A DNA stretch of 64,000 bases, from NCBI GenBank assembly GCA_009823505.1, contig VZQC01006699.1, forward strand, positions 432,198 to 496,197, written 5' to 3'. This document shows positions 12,525 through 23,100 of this stretch, in pieces. The number at the start of each line of letters is the position of its first letter. The first letter of the stretch is position 1. The notes beneath the pieces are model-generated. The model ran no database searches. It was not told the origin of the DNA and was given only the letters and a program-made list of their open reading frames with translations. The position numbers and the translations under genes are program-made. The stretch is from Rhizomys pruinosus. Lineage: Eukaryota; Chordata; Mammalia; Rodentia; Spalacidae.

Positions 12525-12790
12525 AATGAGAATGTTTACATATTTATTCATGAGAACAATTGTCCTATAATTGTCTTTTTAGTTGACTCTTTGTCTCGTT
12601 TTCATATCAGTGTGATATTGCCTTTATCAGAAGTAATGGGAGGTGTTCCTTTTCTATTTCAAAGAATAGTGTGCAGAATATTTGAATTAGTTCTTCTTTT
12701 AAGGAATGATGGACTTCTGAACTGTATACATCCAGTTCTAGGCTGTTTTTAGAGGAGACATTTGAAATCATTGCTTCTATCTCATTGAGT
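12525..12790 (-). mobile_element. Old L1 ORF2 fragment
   Basis: Antisense, degraded L1 RT-region sequence: ttcttcttttaaggaatgat, then a block in the order of the ORF2 region upstream of RT. Heavily substituted, no frame. Confidence 0.5.
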
Positions 12791-12970
12791 GTCGTATTCT
12801 ATTACTGTGATAAATAATTGACCAAAGCAACTTATAGAAGGAAAGTTTATTTGAACTTACTATTCCAGAAAAGTCAGAGTCCATCATGGCAAGTAAGAGT
12901 CCATCATGGGGGTCGCAGGGGAGACGCCATAACGCGCCAGGCCAGGTACACAGCTCTACAGCTCTAGGCG
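12791..12970 (+). repeat. Truncated interspersed repeat ending at an assembly gap
   Basis: Begins tattctattactgtgataa with aaagtttatttgaacttac, similar in layout to the head of the repeat at 5285. It contains a near-duplicated agtccatcatgg and stops at the ambiguous base 12971. Confidence 0.45.
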
Positions 12971-12971
12971 N
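12971..12971. other. Single N: collapsed assembly gap
   Basis: The only ambiguous base in the window. The sequence type changes abruptly here, from a dispersed repeat to L1 ORF1, so the N probably marks a join rather than one unread base. Confidence 0.8.
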
Positions 12972-13605
12972 CCTTCTGGAGTTTGTCATTCTCTCTCTCT
13001 AGGTCCTTCCTGAGTTCTTCACTCTCTTTTCTTAGTTCTTTGATTTGCTCTTTATAATCTTGTAGTTCTTTAAATATGTTCCCAATTGTGTTTCTGATAT
13101 CTGTGTCCTGGGGCATCCCCAGAGGGATCCCACTGTAGGAATCTTCCATAGGGTTGGTAGAGCTTGGTGTGGGATTATCCTGCCTCTTTCCCATGTTGTC
13201 TCTTCTTCGTGTTCCTGGCATATGGGCTTCTCCTTGCCTGTATTCCAATGTGAGTCCTAAATGCCTCTTTACTGTGTTGAAGGCTTGCTTTGCTTGCCTC
13301 CTTCAGATGCCTTTGTAATCCCAGTTGGCAGGGGTGAGGAGGGGCTCTTTAGCCCATGCCCCATTACCTGTACTTCACCTGGTCTCAGGAGATCTCAGAT
13401 CTCAAGACTCACACAACCCTACCTTTAATACCAGCTGGGAGGATAACTCTGCCCCCACAGCCACAACAGCCAATTAAGCCAAAGACAACTGGATTAATGG
13501 ATTAACTAGGTCAAGTCAATCAACAATCAGCCTTGCTGAAGCACCCAGTTCCTACCTATGTTCCTGAGCTTCAGCTGGTCTCAGGAGATCTCCAAATGAT
13601 TTCTT
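12972..13605 (-). mobile_element. L1 ORF1 N-terminus and 5' UTR fragment
   Basis: On the minus strand an open frame from about 13248 down to the N at 12971 gives a polar N-terminus (SSTNPMEDSYSGIP) followed by heptad-like, charge-rich coiled coil (EQIKELRKESEELRKDLERE). That layout is typical of L1 ORF1p, an RNA-binding chaperone that trimerises through its coiled coil. The start is either the Met at 13248 or the Met in the DNMGKRQDN stretch. Upstream, 13376-13400 and 13570-13597 share ctggtctcaggagatctc about 194 bp apart, as expected of tandem 5'-UTR monomers. It is cut off at the gap, so the RNA-binding domain is absent. Family assignment is inferred from layout. Confidence 0.6.
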
Positions 13606-14860
13606 AGAACCCATATTGTAAGTACTCAATAATTTAGAGAGGGGATTTTTATTGCCATATGTGAATTACATTTAAACTTTTGAGCATTTTATATAAAGCA
13701 AAAAACAGACTTGTAAAGTTTTGCAAATCATTAATCTTTAATATTTCTTATAAAAATAGGTGGTTTGTATCCATGCTAAAAAATTTTTGCTACAGAATTA
13801 ATGCCCCAATCTAGTCCCATCTTAGAAAATTTGTTTCTATTGTATTAATAATTTAATGAATTGTCACTCTGAAATCTTATTTACTGACTAAACATAATTC
13901 AGGCTAGCTAAGCACTCCAGGAGGTGTTGTTGTTGTTTTTACCACAGATTGTTTTTTATATAAAACCGCCACTTGTACTCTAATGTAGAATTTTGTTTTA
14001 AAAGGAAGAGAGTATATTTGCAAAACTTTGTGTCTTAAGAAAAGTAAGGAGGCGAGGCACTCGTGGTGAGATCACCAAGATAGTGTTCAGATTGTTGTGT
14101 AGGGCTGTGAATGTGAGATCTGCAATGTTGAGGATAGCTGCCCAGTGCAGTGTGCAGTTGACTCCATCTAGAATGCTGTAACCAGTGTTGACATTACGTA
14201 ATGGATAAATAACTGAAGGACCACAGTGTATTTTATCCTTAATCTTTATAAACCATGTTTTGTGGGTAACTTTTCAGCTTTTCCCAAAGGCTATGTACTT
14301 CAATTAACATTGGAAACACCATTGTTAATTTTGAGTGGGCAGAAGTAACCTAATCAACTACCACTATGTTTGGTACTAAGAGATATACCTTTCAATAAAA
14401 TTATTGAGATGCAAAAAAAACAAAACTATACCATTAGCTTCATTTCCTTTCTTGTCAATGTCACTAGCTGAAATTGCTGTTCTTTTCCATACTGTGAGAA
14501 GATTATCTCCTCCCTTGGGTCCTTTCCTTCACCTGCTTTGGGGAACTTTTCTTAATGTTTTTCCAGCCCTTTCAGTTGTAATAGTGTAGGTGCTTAAGTT
14601 GTAGATATTGGGGTTGCAAATTAGCAGAGTTATATAAGGAGTACAGTTAGGATGATGACTTTGTGGTCTTAATTCACAAACATACTCTTTGAAGACAGTG
14701 CCAAATATAGATTACTCATCCTCGTGACAAAAGAGTAAAAACAACAGGAAAACTTGCTTCAGTATCTCATGGAACACATGGAGTTAAAACAAAAAAAAAA
14801 GAATCAGGTTAATCTCTCTGTCCTTGTTTCTCTTTGTGTATGACTCTGTCTCTGTTTCTA

Positions 14861-14870
<10 letters not shown>
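13606..14870. other. Unique noncoding DNA
   Basis: AT-rich sequence with no recognised repeats or coding signals. Short A runs only. Confidence 0.5.

Positions 14871-14871
<1 letters not shown>

Positions 14872-14907
<36 letters not shown>
14872..14907. repeat. (CA)n microsatellite
   Basis: About 17 uninterrupted CA units following a CT-rich stretch. Confidence 0.97.
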
Positions 14908-14908
<1 letters not shown>

Positions 14909-15123
14909 TTTCTTCATGTAGATTCTGCCCCTCTACTCTTCAAGTCCCATACATGGCCAGGTCCTCTGTGAAGTAGACACTGAGATGAATTAGAAGCATG
15001 AAAAATGTGTTGGTTAATCCCTATAGTAGAGAAAAGGAAGGGGAAACTAACTAGGTTGGACAGAGAATACTTCACCCATGATGCAAATTGGGAACCTATT
15101 CATGAAAAATGTGTGGGAAGAAG

Positions 15124-15168
15124 AGAGATTAGATTAGATTAGATTAGATTAGATTAGATTAGATTAGA
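15124..15168. repeat. (TTAGA)n pentanucleotide microsatellite
   Basis: About eight perfect copies of a 5-bp unit (gatta / ttaga). Confidence 0.97.
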
Positions 15169-15728
15169 GCATGACCATGTTAGAGCACGACACTGGCAAA
15201 ACAAAATTCAGGATAGTCCAACAGGAACCTCCAGAGGAAAGATGGTCCGTAAGAGATGCTCTGAGTTGTGAATAAGGGTCCAGGCTGTAGCATCTCTGTG
15301 GTGCTTAGCTCACATGAACACATGTGGCTTCCTCTCCAAGTGGAACAGATTCTGAAGGCACTGACCAGAGGCTGGAGTCCAGCTCCACAATTCCTTTTCA
15401 ACTCTACGAAGTGGGGACTGAGCAATGCATGCTGTGGCTGTCAATGTCACCAGGAATGCCCAGGTTCCCTTACAGTGAGAATGTGCCCATGGGACAGTCT
15501 TGTGTACCTGGCCTCAAATGGCCTAGGAACAGTTCTGGCCCCAGAAAATGGGTTTATGTTTTATAAAAATGTGCCACCTCCTACAACCCTTGCTGTGTTT
15601 CTGGCAAGGGGCTGAGTGTTGGCTTCAAAACATAGTGTCTTTATAATGGTGGAGAAAAGGTTGAAAGTTGAAGGCCACCAAGTAAAGCAATATGTCTGTC
15701 ATTTATTTTCTCTGATACCTAGAGTTAT

Positions 15729-15731
<3 letters not shown>
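15169..15731. other. Unique noncoding DNA
   Basis: Mixed-composition sequence. Two overlapping plus-strand open frames of 80-115 codons occur but show no domain, no preferred frame and no start context, so I do not call a gene. Confidence 0.45.

Positions 15732-15782
<51 letters not shown>
15732..15782. repeat. (GA)n microsatellite
   Basis: About 25 GA units. Confidence 0.97.
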
Positions 15783-15790
<8 letters not shown>

Positions 15791-15815
15791 TTTTTCTATT
15801 AAGAACCAATTTTTT

Positions 15816-15953
15816 TATTTTGTCTTTTTGAGACAGGGTCTCCCTAAAGCCCCAGCTGGCCTGGAGGTAGCTCTGTAGACCAGGCTGGCCTTGAGCTCAC
15901 AGAGATCCACCTGCTTCTGCCTCCCAAGTGCTGGGATTAAAGGCATGTACCAC
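15816..15953 (-). mobile_element. B1 SINE with 15-bp target-site duplication
   Basis: Antisense B1. TSD aagaaccaatttttt at 15801-15815 and 15954-15968. Just downstream, aagtgccaatttattct is tandemly duplicated (about 15970-16018). Confidence 0.94.
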
Positions 15954-16018
15954 AAGAACCAATTTTTTAAAGTGCCAATTTATTCTCTTTTTTTAAGTGC
16001 CAATTTATTCTTTTTGTA

Positions 16019-16860
16019 ACCTCATTAACAAAAAGCAATCTTTTGTTCAAATGCATTGAGATAACCATTTTGTGCCATGACTTTAATTGTTTCAATCCTA
16101 AACTTTCCCTTTCACTACTTCCCAACACATTTGGTTCTTTAGATAATTTACTGATTCTTATTATTCATTCTATACAAATTTGTACTCTCCATTAGGTGAG
16201 AGTAAGGGACACCAATGTATCAGCAGAATTATGTTAAAGGGGTTTAAGTGAATTGGCTTTTGCCTTTAGCTAATTATACTTTGTTTGAGATAAGAGAGTA
16301 AAAAGGAATCTTGAGTTGAAATAGAATACTGTTATATAGCTTAGGTAAAAAGAGTTGAAGGAAAAACTATGTTAGGCTATTTAAAATCCTACCAGTTAGA
16401 TCATTAGAGTGCTGTTTTAGTTATGTACTGTTGTATAAGAAATTGTCACTGACTTAATGGCTTGAAGCATGGCATGGAAGATCTCAGACCACCAGACACA
16501 TCTTGCATCTAAAAACAAGTGTTAAGACATTAATAGGGTCAAACAAAAAGTTTAGCCACTTTGGGCCCCTTCACATTGGAAACAGGGCTGTGTATCAAGG
16601 TGTCACAGCTCTGTCTCACATGCTTCTATTCAAGAGAGTGCAGCACAGAAACATCCTGCCACTCAAGTACCCACGACATTCTGCAGATGCTGCTGAAGGC
16701 AGGGGCTTGTGACCACTGGGTCGCTGGGGATGGCTTGGCACTTGGCTGGCCCCTCTCAAGTGGTGCTGTGAGCATCTTAGGCACTTTTCTCTAGTCTTAT
16801 CCTTCCCACTCTTGATTTCATGAGATTTTTATGATCACAGACACACTGCACATTCGTTTG
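16019..16860. other. Noncoding DNA, possible old transposon remnant
   Basis: Mostly unplaced. The stretch near 16418-16470 (tgtataagaaattgtcact, then aatggcttgaagca) is vaguely like the end of an old hAT element, too weak to call. Confidence 0.3.
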
Positions 16861-16861
16861 T

Positions 16862-17172
16862 GAACAGGTTGTGTATCTCTTATTCAAAATGCTTGGGACC
16901 AAAAATTATTTGCATTTCAGATTTGGAATATTTGCATATATATAATGAGATATCTTGACAATGGGACCCAAGCGTGAACTTAAGATTCAATTATGTTTTA
17001 TTTATATGTTATACTCACAGCCTGAATGGAATTTTACACAGTATTTTAACTAATTCTGTGCATAAAATAAATCTTTATGGCTTGGAATTTTTCCTTCATA
17101 TGTCCATATAAAAGTTTCAGAGTTTGAGCATTTCAAATTTCAGATTTTCAGAACCGGTATGCTCTACCTGCA
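16862..17172 (-). mobile_element. Ancient DNA transposon remnant (copy 1)
   Basis: Opens with tcttattcaaaatgcttggg and ggaatatttgcatatatata, closes with gagcatttcaaatttcagat. It matches an old, mammal-wide non-autonomous element with inverted ends that I recognise but cannot name securely (pogo/Tigger-type is possible). The opposite orientation appears at 52728-52965. Confidence 0.65.
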
Positions 17173-17379
17173 TTATGGCCACAATTCATAGACATATCTA
17201 ATAATCATTTCCACCTCATTCACTGAGGTGGAAATTTCAACTCCACCCTCACTGAGAATGAGTCTCCACATGTCCCCAATCCACTTGTGCTAGGAATTGT
17301 AGAAAACATGGTTATTCCTGAGTTTATTAAACACTAGAGTCCAATTTACTATTTCCAGATAGAAAATGGGGCCATGATG

Positions 17380-17795
17380 GTTCCATTTCATTATTGGGAT
17401 GCAGAGCTGGAATCTTCTGGAGTCAAGATCCACTTTGACAGACAGCAAAAAAGATTTCACTGTCTTCACTATCGTAGGAATCAAGCCAACCATGGCTCCA
17501 GCACGACAAGCCGGAGTCAGGTCTGCTGGCCGGGACACTTAGCTCATTGTTTCGTGAGGCATCTCTAAGGCGTGGATGATGTGCTGCTGCAGTGCTGAAA
17601 AGCCATAGCCGGAGTATCCTGGTAGTGTACGGAAGACCTGTTGCTGTGCACACAGTGTTGGAACTCTTCTCTCCCCTTCTACTCTGTAGGAATGAAACCT
17701 TGCCTGGCTTGAGGAAAGAACTTGTAAGACCTGTCCCAAAAAACCTCCGAGAGTTATCTGATATCTCTGCCGGCATTCAGTTGTATCTGTGAGTT
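17380..17795. other. CpG-bearing unclassified segment with broken minus-strand frames
   Basis: Higher GC than its surroundings. Minus-strand frames of 117, 66 and 82 codons overlap in three registers (17423-17776, 17539-17739, 17290-17538), as expected of a coding-derived sequence after frameshifts, or of chance. No domain is recognised. It abuts the LTR-like promoter at 17800-18140 and could be part of an endogenous retroviral element or a retrogene. No function is assigned. Confidence 0.3.
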
Positions 17796-17799
17796 ATCT

Positions 17800-18145
17800 G
17801 TAGCTCTGGAAGGTCCGGGATATTTCCATGTTTTCTCCCCTCGCCTATCTCTGCAAAGTTCCAGGACTGGATAGCCCCTTCCCTTGAGGCATTGAGCAAA
17901 AATGTCACCTCTAGTTTACCTGTTGCACAAACAGGAGCTCTGCAGCCCCCCAATTAGAGCCAAGGCGGCTAACCCCTCCCTTCCACCTGCCCCCCACTTC
18001 CCTGCCCAGAGCACAGTAACTTTTGGTATATAAGCACACTGCTGGCATGAATAAAGAGAGAGTCTATTCTTCTGGACCTCGCCCTCTGAGTCCATGTCTG
18101 TATGTCTGTCCTTGTCTTTCTTTGTCTTTCCATTCCATCAGATAA
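17800..18145 (+). mobile_element. LTR-like element with TATA and poly(A) signal
   Basis: Pyrimidine-rich U3-like sequence, then tatataag at about 18029, aataaag at about 18050 and a CT-rich U5-like stretch with repeated tgtctttc-type motifs. Order and spacing fit a retroviral LTR. I could not find termini or a TSD, so boundaries are soft. Confidence 0.5.
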
Positions 18146-19049
18146 CCTCCCCATGCCCCCCCCCCCACCTCTCCTTGCCAGAGCTAAGCCAAGAGTTGGT
18201 CTGCCTGCAGGCAGGGGTCAGCCTTGAAGCTTGCAGGGAGAGAAGAACAGTGTGTGGAATGCGGTCACACACGTGACTCAAGGACTATAAACTAACAGCA
18301 CTACTCCTCTCATGCTCTGTGCTCACTGAGACTGGCCAGGTGGGCTGCCTCAGTGGGCCCCCTACCTGGTTTCCTGGTGGGACTGGCAAGCAGAAGGCTA
18401 GACAGAATTTTCAATGAGAAAATTGTCAGGTCACAGGGGGCTGTTGTCTGTCTCTACATTGAGGGTCACAGCTTCCGCTTCTGGCTTTTCTCTACAGGGC
18501 TCTGGGTTACCCTAATCTCTTTCTCAGCTTGGCTCCTCCAGGCCTATGTGTAACAACACCCTGCTCACACTTGCTCTGGAAGCCCTGCCTTGTTCCTGCA
18601 CTTCCAAATCATTCCTGGCATTGTATGCAGTTTATTTTTAAAACTCTCCTTAAATCTCTCAGTTTGCGGATGTCACATTTCCTGTTGGAAATCGGACTGA
18701 CATACTCCAGGGTCTCCTGGAAAGCAGTTAGTGCCAAGATAATCCTGAATCCTATCCCTGCTTTGAAGACCTGGAACAGCAACATGGAACAAATGTTTGC
18801 CTTTCTGGATAGCATCTGAATGTTTTCCCAAGCCCCATGAGTGGAGTGATTAGCTCTGTCTGACTAAGAAAGGGAATCTTTCTCAGAAAAGGGGCCAGTG
18901 ATGTATTCCGAGAGTGGTTTTCCAGGCAAAAAAAATAAACTGCAGGTGCAAAAGTATGAAGGCTCAAAAGCAAAAGTGTTTGGAGATCTGAGAGAAGTTT
19001 GTGGGTGAAGTATGAGCGCACACATGTTTGTAGTAAGGGTTGAAAAGAA
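18146..19049. other. Noncoding DNA, no recognised feature
   Basis: Includes an 11-base C run near 18160. Short minus-strand frames lack supporting signals. Confidence 0.45.
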
Positions 19050-19058
19050 GGAAATGCA

Positions 19059-19199
19059 CTGGGCATGGTGGCGCACGGTTTTAATCCCAGCACTCTGGAG
19101 GCAGAGGCAGGCAGAGCTCTGTGAGTTCAAAGCCAGCTTGGTCTTGAGATCCGGGCCAGCTGGAGCTATAGGGAGACCCTATTTAAAAAAAAAAAAAGA
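19059..19199 (+). mobile_element. B1 SINE with 9-bp target-site duplication
   Basis: Sense B1 (gggcatggtggcgcac, then agttcaaagccagc) with an A tail. TSD ggaaatgca at 19050-19058 and 19200-19208. Confidence 0.93.
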
Positions 19200-19208
19200 G
19201 GAAATGCA

Positions 19209-20014
19209 AGCAGCTAAGTATGAACAGGTTGGGTGGGGAGTCATCGTGACAACAGTAAACTCTGAATTATTATTCTGTATACACGTCTGTGTGATGGGTG
19301 TGCATGTGGGCATAAATGAGCAGGTCTGGAGCTCACTGCCTTGGCTAGTCTGGCTACCCAGCTTGCCCCAGGGATTCCCTGTCTCTGCCTCCTAGCCTGG
19401 GATTATAGATGGACTGTTATGACTACTTTTTAAAAAACAAATGTGGACTCTGGGAATCTGGACCCTGAACCCCACGCTTGCATAACAAACACTTTACCCA
19501 CTGAGTTATGTTCCCAACCCCAGTAATTATTTTAGAGGTCAGGAAGCATTGCATAGTCTTGTGTGAAATCAATGTACTTCTGTTTCATAAGTACACATAC
19601 TGTAAATAAGATGTTATTATAAGGAAGCTCTTATGAGACAGATTATTGCAACCTCACAACACAATGTTTTGTAGCAAGAAAAGAGAAAGGAGCACTTGAG
19701 TCTGCATTCTGCACCAGCGTTCTAACCTAACATTCCATTCAAGGAGCCCTGTTCCCTCAGAACTTGTCTATCTGTGAAGTCCATGACTTTGCCACTGGAT
19801 AGTACATTTTGCTCTGGGCTTAGAAAAAGCCATTACCAGAATAGCCCACTGTGAAAACCCACGCTGGGTGCAAACAACAGTGGAAAAACCACTGTTGTCT
19901 GTCCTGTACTTTGACTATTACAGAGAAATTGCTTTGGGTGTGTGTTTCTGAAATAAAAAATTTTTGAAGCCTTATTTGTATTTTTAGTTCTCTCTACATG
20001 TGTCTGCATGTGTT

Positions 20015-20017
<3 letters not shown>
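19209..20017. other. Noncoding DNA
   Basis: A possible worn SINE around 19320-19420 (ctgtctctgcctcctagcct). Otherwise nothing recognised. Confidence 0.4.

Positions 20018-20047
<30 letters not shown>
20018..20047. repeat. (TG)n microsatellite
   Basis: About 14 TG units in a TG-rich stretch. Confidence 0.95.
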
Positions 20048-20048
<1 letters not shown>

Positions 20049-20317
20049 GGTATGTGCGTTGGTATGTGCACATGCCTGTGTAGGCCTGAAGAGGCAAGAG
20101 GCATCAGATCCTTTCAAGCTATAGTTACAGGTGGTGCGAGGCACCTGATGTTGAGTGTGGGAATTACTGGGGTCCTCTTCCAGAACAGTATGTGCTCTTA
20201 ATCACTGAGGCTACGCTCCAGGCTCTGAAATATATTTTAATTCCTACTGGGTATTAGAATCAAAGGACTAAGCATGAGTTTCACATATGTACACATCTAC
20301 AAACATCCCAGTTTCTT

Positions 20318-20558
20318 TTTTTTTTATTTTATTTATTTCTGTATGTGTATGAATGTACTGTCTGCATGTAAGTTTGTGCACCCGTGTTGTGCAACGCCGC
20401 AGAGGTCAGAAGAGGGTGTCGGATTCCCCTGGAACTGGAGTTCTCCTGGAATTGGAGTTTCAGACGGCTCTCGGCGGCCATGTGGTTGCTGGGGATCGAA
20501 CCCGGGTCCTCTGCGAGAGCGTCGGTGCTCCTAACCGCTAGGCCATCTCTCCAGCCCC
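20318..20558 (-). mobile_element. Young B2 SINE with 15-bp target-site duplication
   Basis: Antisense B2 of the CpG-rich subfamily. TSD acatcccagtttctt at 20303-20317 and 20559-20573. Confidence 0.95.
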
Positions 20559-20649
20559 ACATCCCAGTTTCTTAAAGATTACTGTAGTTTCTCCATTAGC
20601 AGCTTAAGGTGGGTACTCTTGGGGTAAACTCCTGTGTTAACTCACCTCA

Positions 20650-22620
20650 AAAGTGTCCTTTCCTTTGGTTATAGCTAAAACCACCTTGATAAAGAATTGG
20701 ATAAAGTGGCAGGTACAAAATAAACCTAGAAAAATCAGTAGCCTTTCTGTACACCCGAACAACAAGCAATTGAAGGAAGGACTCAATCAGGAAGAGATAC
20801 CTTACTCCCACTCCCAGTGAGCCGCTCAAAAACAATAAAATATCAGGCCTACACAAACCTAAATCAAAGGACACCAAAGGATCTCTACAACAAAAAATTT
20901 TAAAACCACCTGAAAAGGAAAATTGAAAGGAAGACATCAAAGATGGAACAAGCCTCCATGCTCTGGATTGGAAAATAAAATATAGTAAAATTGTTGTCCT
21001 ATGACGTTCGTCGGGATACCACGCAAACTAGTGTACAGACTGTAATGCATACCCTCCAAGATCAGACATCCCCAAGAGATTTTCTTCATAGGCTCGGAAA
21101 AAAATCCTCAATTTCAATTTGGTAAAAACAAAGAACCTGGGAATAGCCAAAGAACACCCTGAGTGAAAAAGAGCAAATACAGGGGATCGCTTATACCAGA
21201 CATCAAATATACTATAGGGCTATACGTCATATAAACACTTAGTACTGGCCCAACCACACACAGTACCAGTTGCCAATGAAATTAACTGAGAATCCAAACC
21301 TGGCTGCATAAAAATTTCAGCAACCGTCATATGTTGACAAGAAGGGCGAGAAGACACAATGAGGGAAGACGCGCATCTTCAGCAAGTGTGTCTGGCAAAA
21401 TGGGATCATCACTTGTAGAAGAATGAAATTAAAGACCCTACTCCTCACCTTGTACAACACTCGAAACTCCAGAATGGCGATCAAAGACCACTCAACGGTG
21501 CAAACCCGATCACAAGCATCTGGAAGGTTAGATAGAAGAAAGCTTGGCAGCAGACTACAATGCACAGGTGTAGGAAAAACGTTCCCTGAAATCAGACACA
21601 GACTGTGCTCAACCAGCAAATTAAGATCGACCAATAGTGGGACAAATGAGGACCTCATTAACTCAAAAGCTTCTGTCATCAAAAAAAGCAATAAAGAGAG
21701 AGGCTGGAGAAGACCCACAGTCAAGAGTGGGATGAAATCTTCACCAGGACAGATGACATCTGAACAGAAGACACTTAATTTCCAGAGTATACAAGCTACT
21801 CAAAAAACAACAAGAACAAGAAACGAAACTAGTGAATCATTCAAATAGATGGCATCACAAAGATCTGAAATAGAGACTTAACCCAGAGGAGGAGTTAGAG
21901 CAATGGCTCGAGAAACAGAACATCTTAAAAAATTGTTCAACCATTCTCTTGATAACTTAAGGAAATGCAAATTTGAAAAACCAACTCTAGATATGACCTT
22001 ACCCCAATAAGAACTGGCTAGGAGTCAGGAACAACTGAATGATCACCACATGCTGGGAGGGTTGTGGGGAAAGGGGGAACACTCATCCATTGCTGGTGGG
22101 GATGTAACTTGTACAGCCACTATGGAAAGCAGTGTAGAGAACACATAAGACTCAAAATGAGCCACCATTGACCCAGCCATACCAACTGGTATATACCCAC
22201 AAGCAGAACTACTAGCGGAAAAAATTAGATACATGACACCAGTATGTCTTACCTTATTCAACTCATGATCAACAAAAAAAAAAGGCTGGAACACCAGTCA
22301 GGTGCCCAACATTAACTCTGACAGAGTGGGAATAGATGTAAAAATTGTTGTAGTGCACTGGATACGTAATCAACTTGAATAAAACTTTATGCAGTCAGTA
22401 AAGATGGGTTAACAACATGCAGTCGAAATGTGCAGGTATGGAATTGGAGCGTGAAAGACATATATGATTAAGTGGAAAGTAACAACAAGTGCCCAGAAAA
22501 CAAAACGCGAAAGGTGCGTGTCCTCATGCATGTGTGGACTGCCCCTCGATGTACCAGACACCAGAAATTAAATATTTCTCCGATGGAGAGGGAAGGGATA
22601 AGTAAAAGTAACAACAGAAA
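20650..22620 (+). mobile_element. Sense L1 ORF2 3' half, in error-rich sequence
   Basis: Order follows ORF2 from the KVAGYKIN region (20700) through the LQDMG region (21560) to the C-terminus (tgtgcaggtatggaattgg at 22428, gtgcccagaaaacaaaacgc at 22490). Indels and substitutions appear every few bases, far more than in neighbouring L1s. Random CpGs suggest sequencing error rather than age. Any open frame here, for example 21423-21848, is an artefact. Confidence 0.75.
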
Positions 22621-22837
22621 GACCTGCATAGAAAACTGACTGAAATGTGAATTGGGAAACGGGGGCCTATGGATTGGGAGAGGGACACGGAGTGTATATT
22701 CCGGTTAGCATAGTTTAAATTTGAGCGTCCGTGGCATCCTCCAGCACATTCAAAAAGTACCCAGTTTTCCGCTAGACACTGTCATGTACATGTACAGCAG
22801 TGGGTGTTTAGGACTTAGATAAAAGTAAAAGTAGGGC

Positions 22838-23100
22838 TGGCGAGATGGCCAACGAGTCTGGCGGTTAAAGAGCGGCCGACCTGGCTTACACAGGACTCGG
22901 GTTCGAGTCCCGGTGCACACATCTCATAATAGGTCGGCCCGAGCGAGCTGTTGAAACTCATCAGAATCTTTTCCAGGGAAAAAAAAAACCGCTCGTTCAT
23001 GGGACCTCACCACGCACTCTACCTTGTGCATCACGACACGGTGCACAAACCTGCATGCAGACATACATTGATACACATAGCATGAAAAAAGAAAAAAAAG
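22838..23100 (+). mobile_element. B2 SINE read through heavy sequence errors
   Basis: Recognisable in order: gggctggcgagatggcc, gcggttaaagagc, gactcgggttcgagtccc, cacgacacggtgcacaaacc, tgcatgcagacatacattga. Insertions split motifs that are intact in every other young B2 here. Confidence 0.8.

Noticed and set aside
13006..13248. A host coiled-coil protein gene
   Set aside because: Position, polar start and tandem upstream units fit L1 ORF1 better; it stops at an assembly gap and no exon structure is visible.
15124..15168. Regular short repeats as a CRISPR-like array
   Set aside because: Pure 5-bp tandem repeat without spacers, in a rodent genome.
15268..15615. Plus-strand open frame of 115 codons
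   Set aside because: No recognisable domain, competing frame of 80 codons on the same bases, no splice or promoter signal.
17423..17776. Minus-strand open frame of 117 codons as a gene
   Set aside because: Sequence not recognised and three frames compete. Kept only as an unclassified segment.
21423..21848. Plus-strand open frame of 141 codons
   Set aside because: Falls in the indel-rich L1; the translation is scrambled ORF2 plus error, not a gene.
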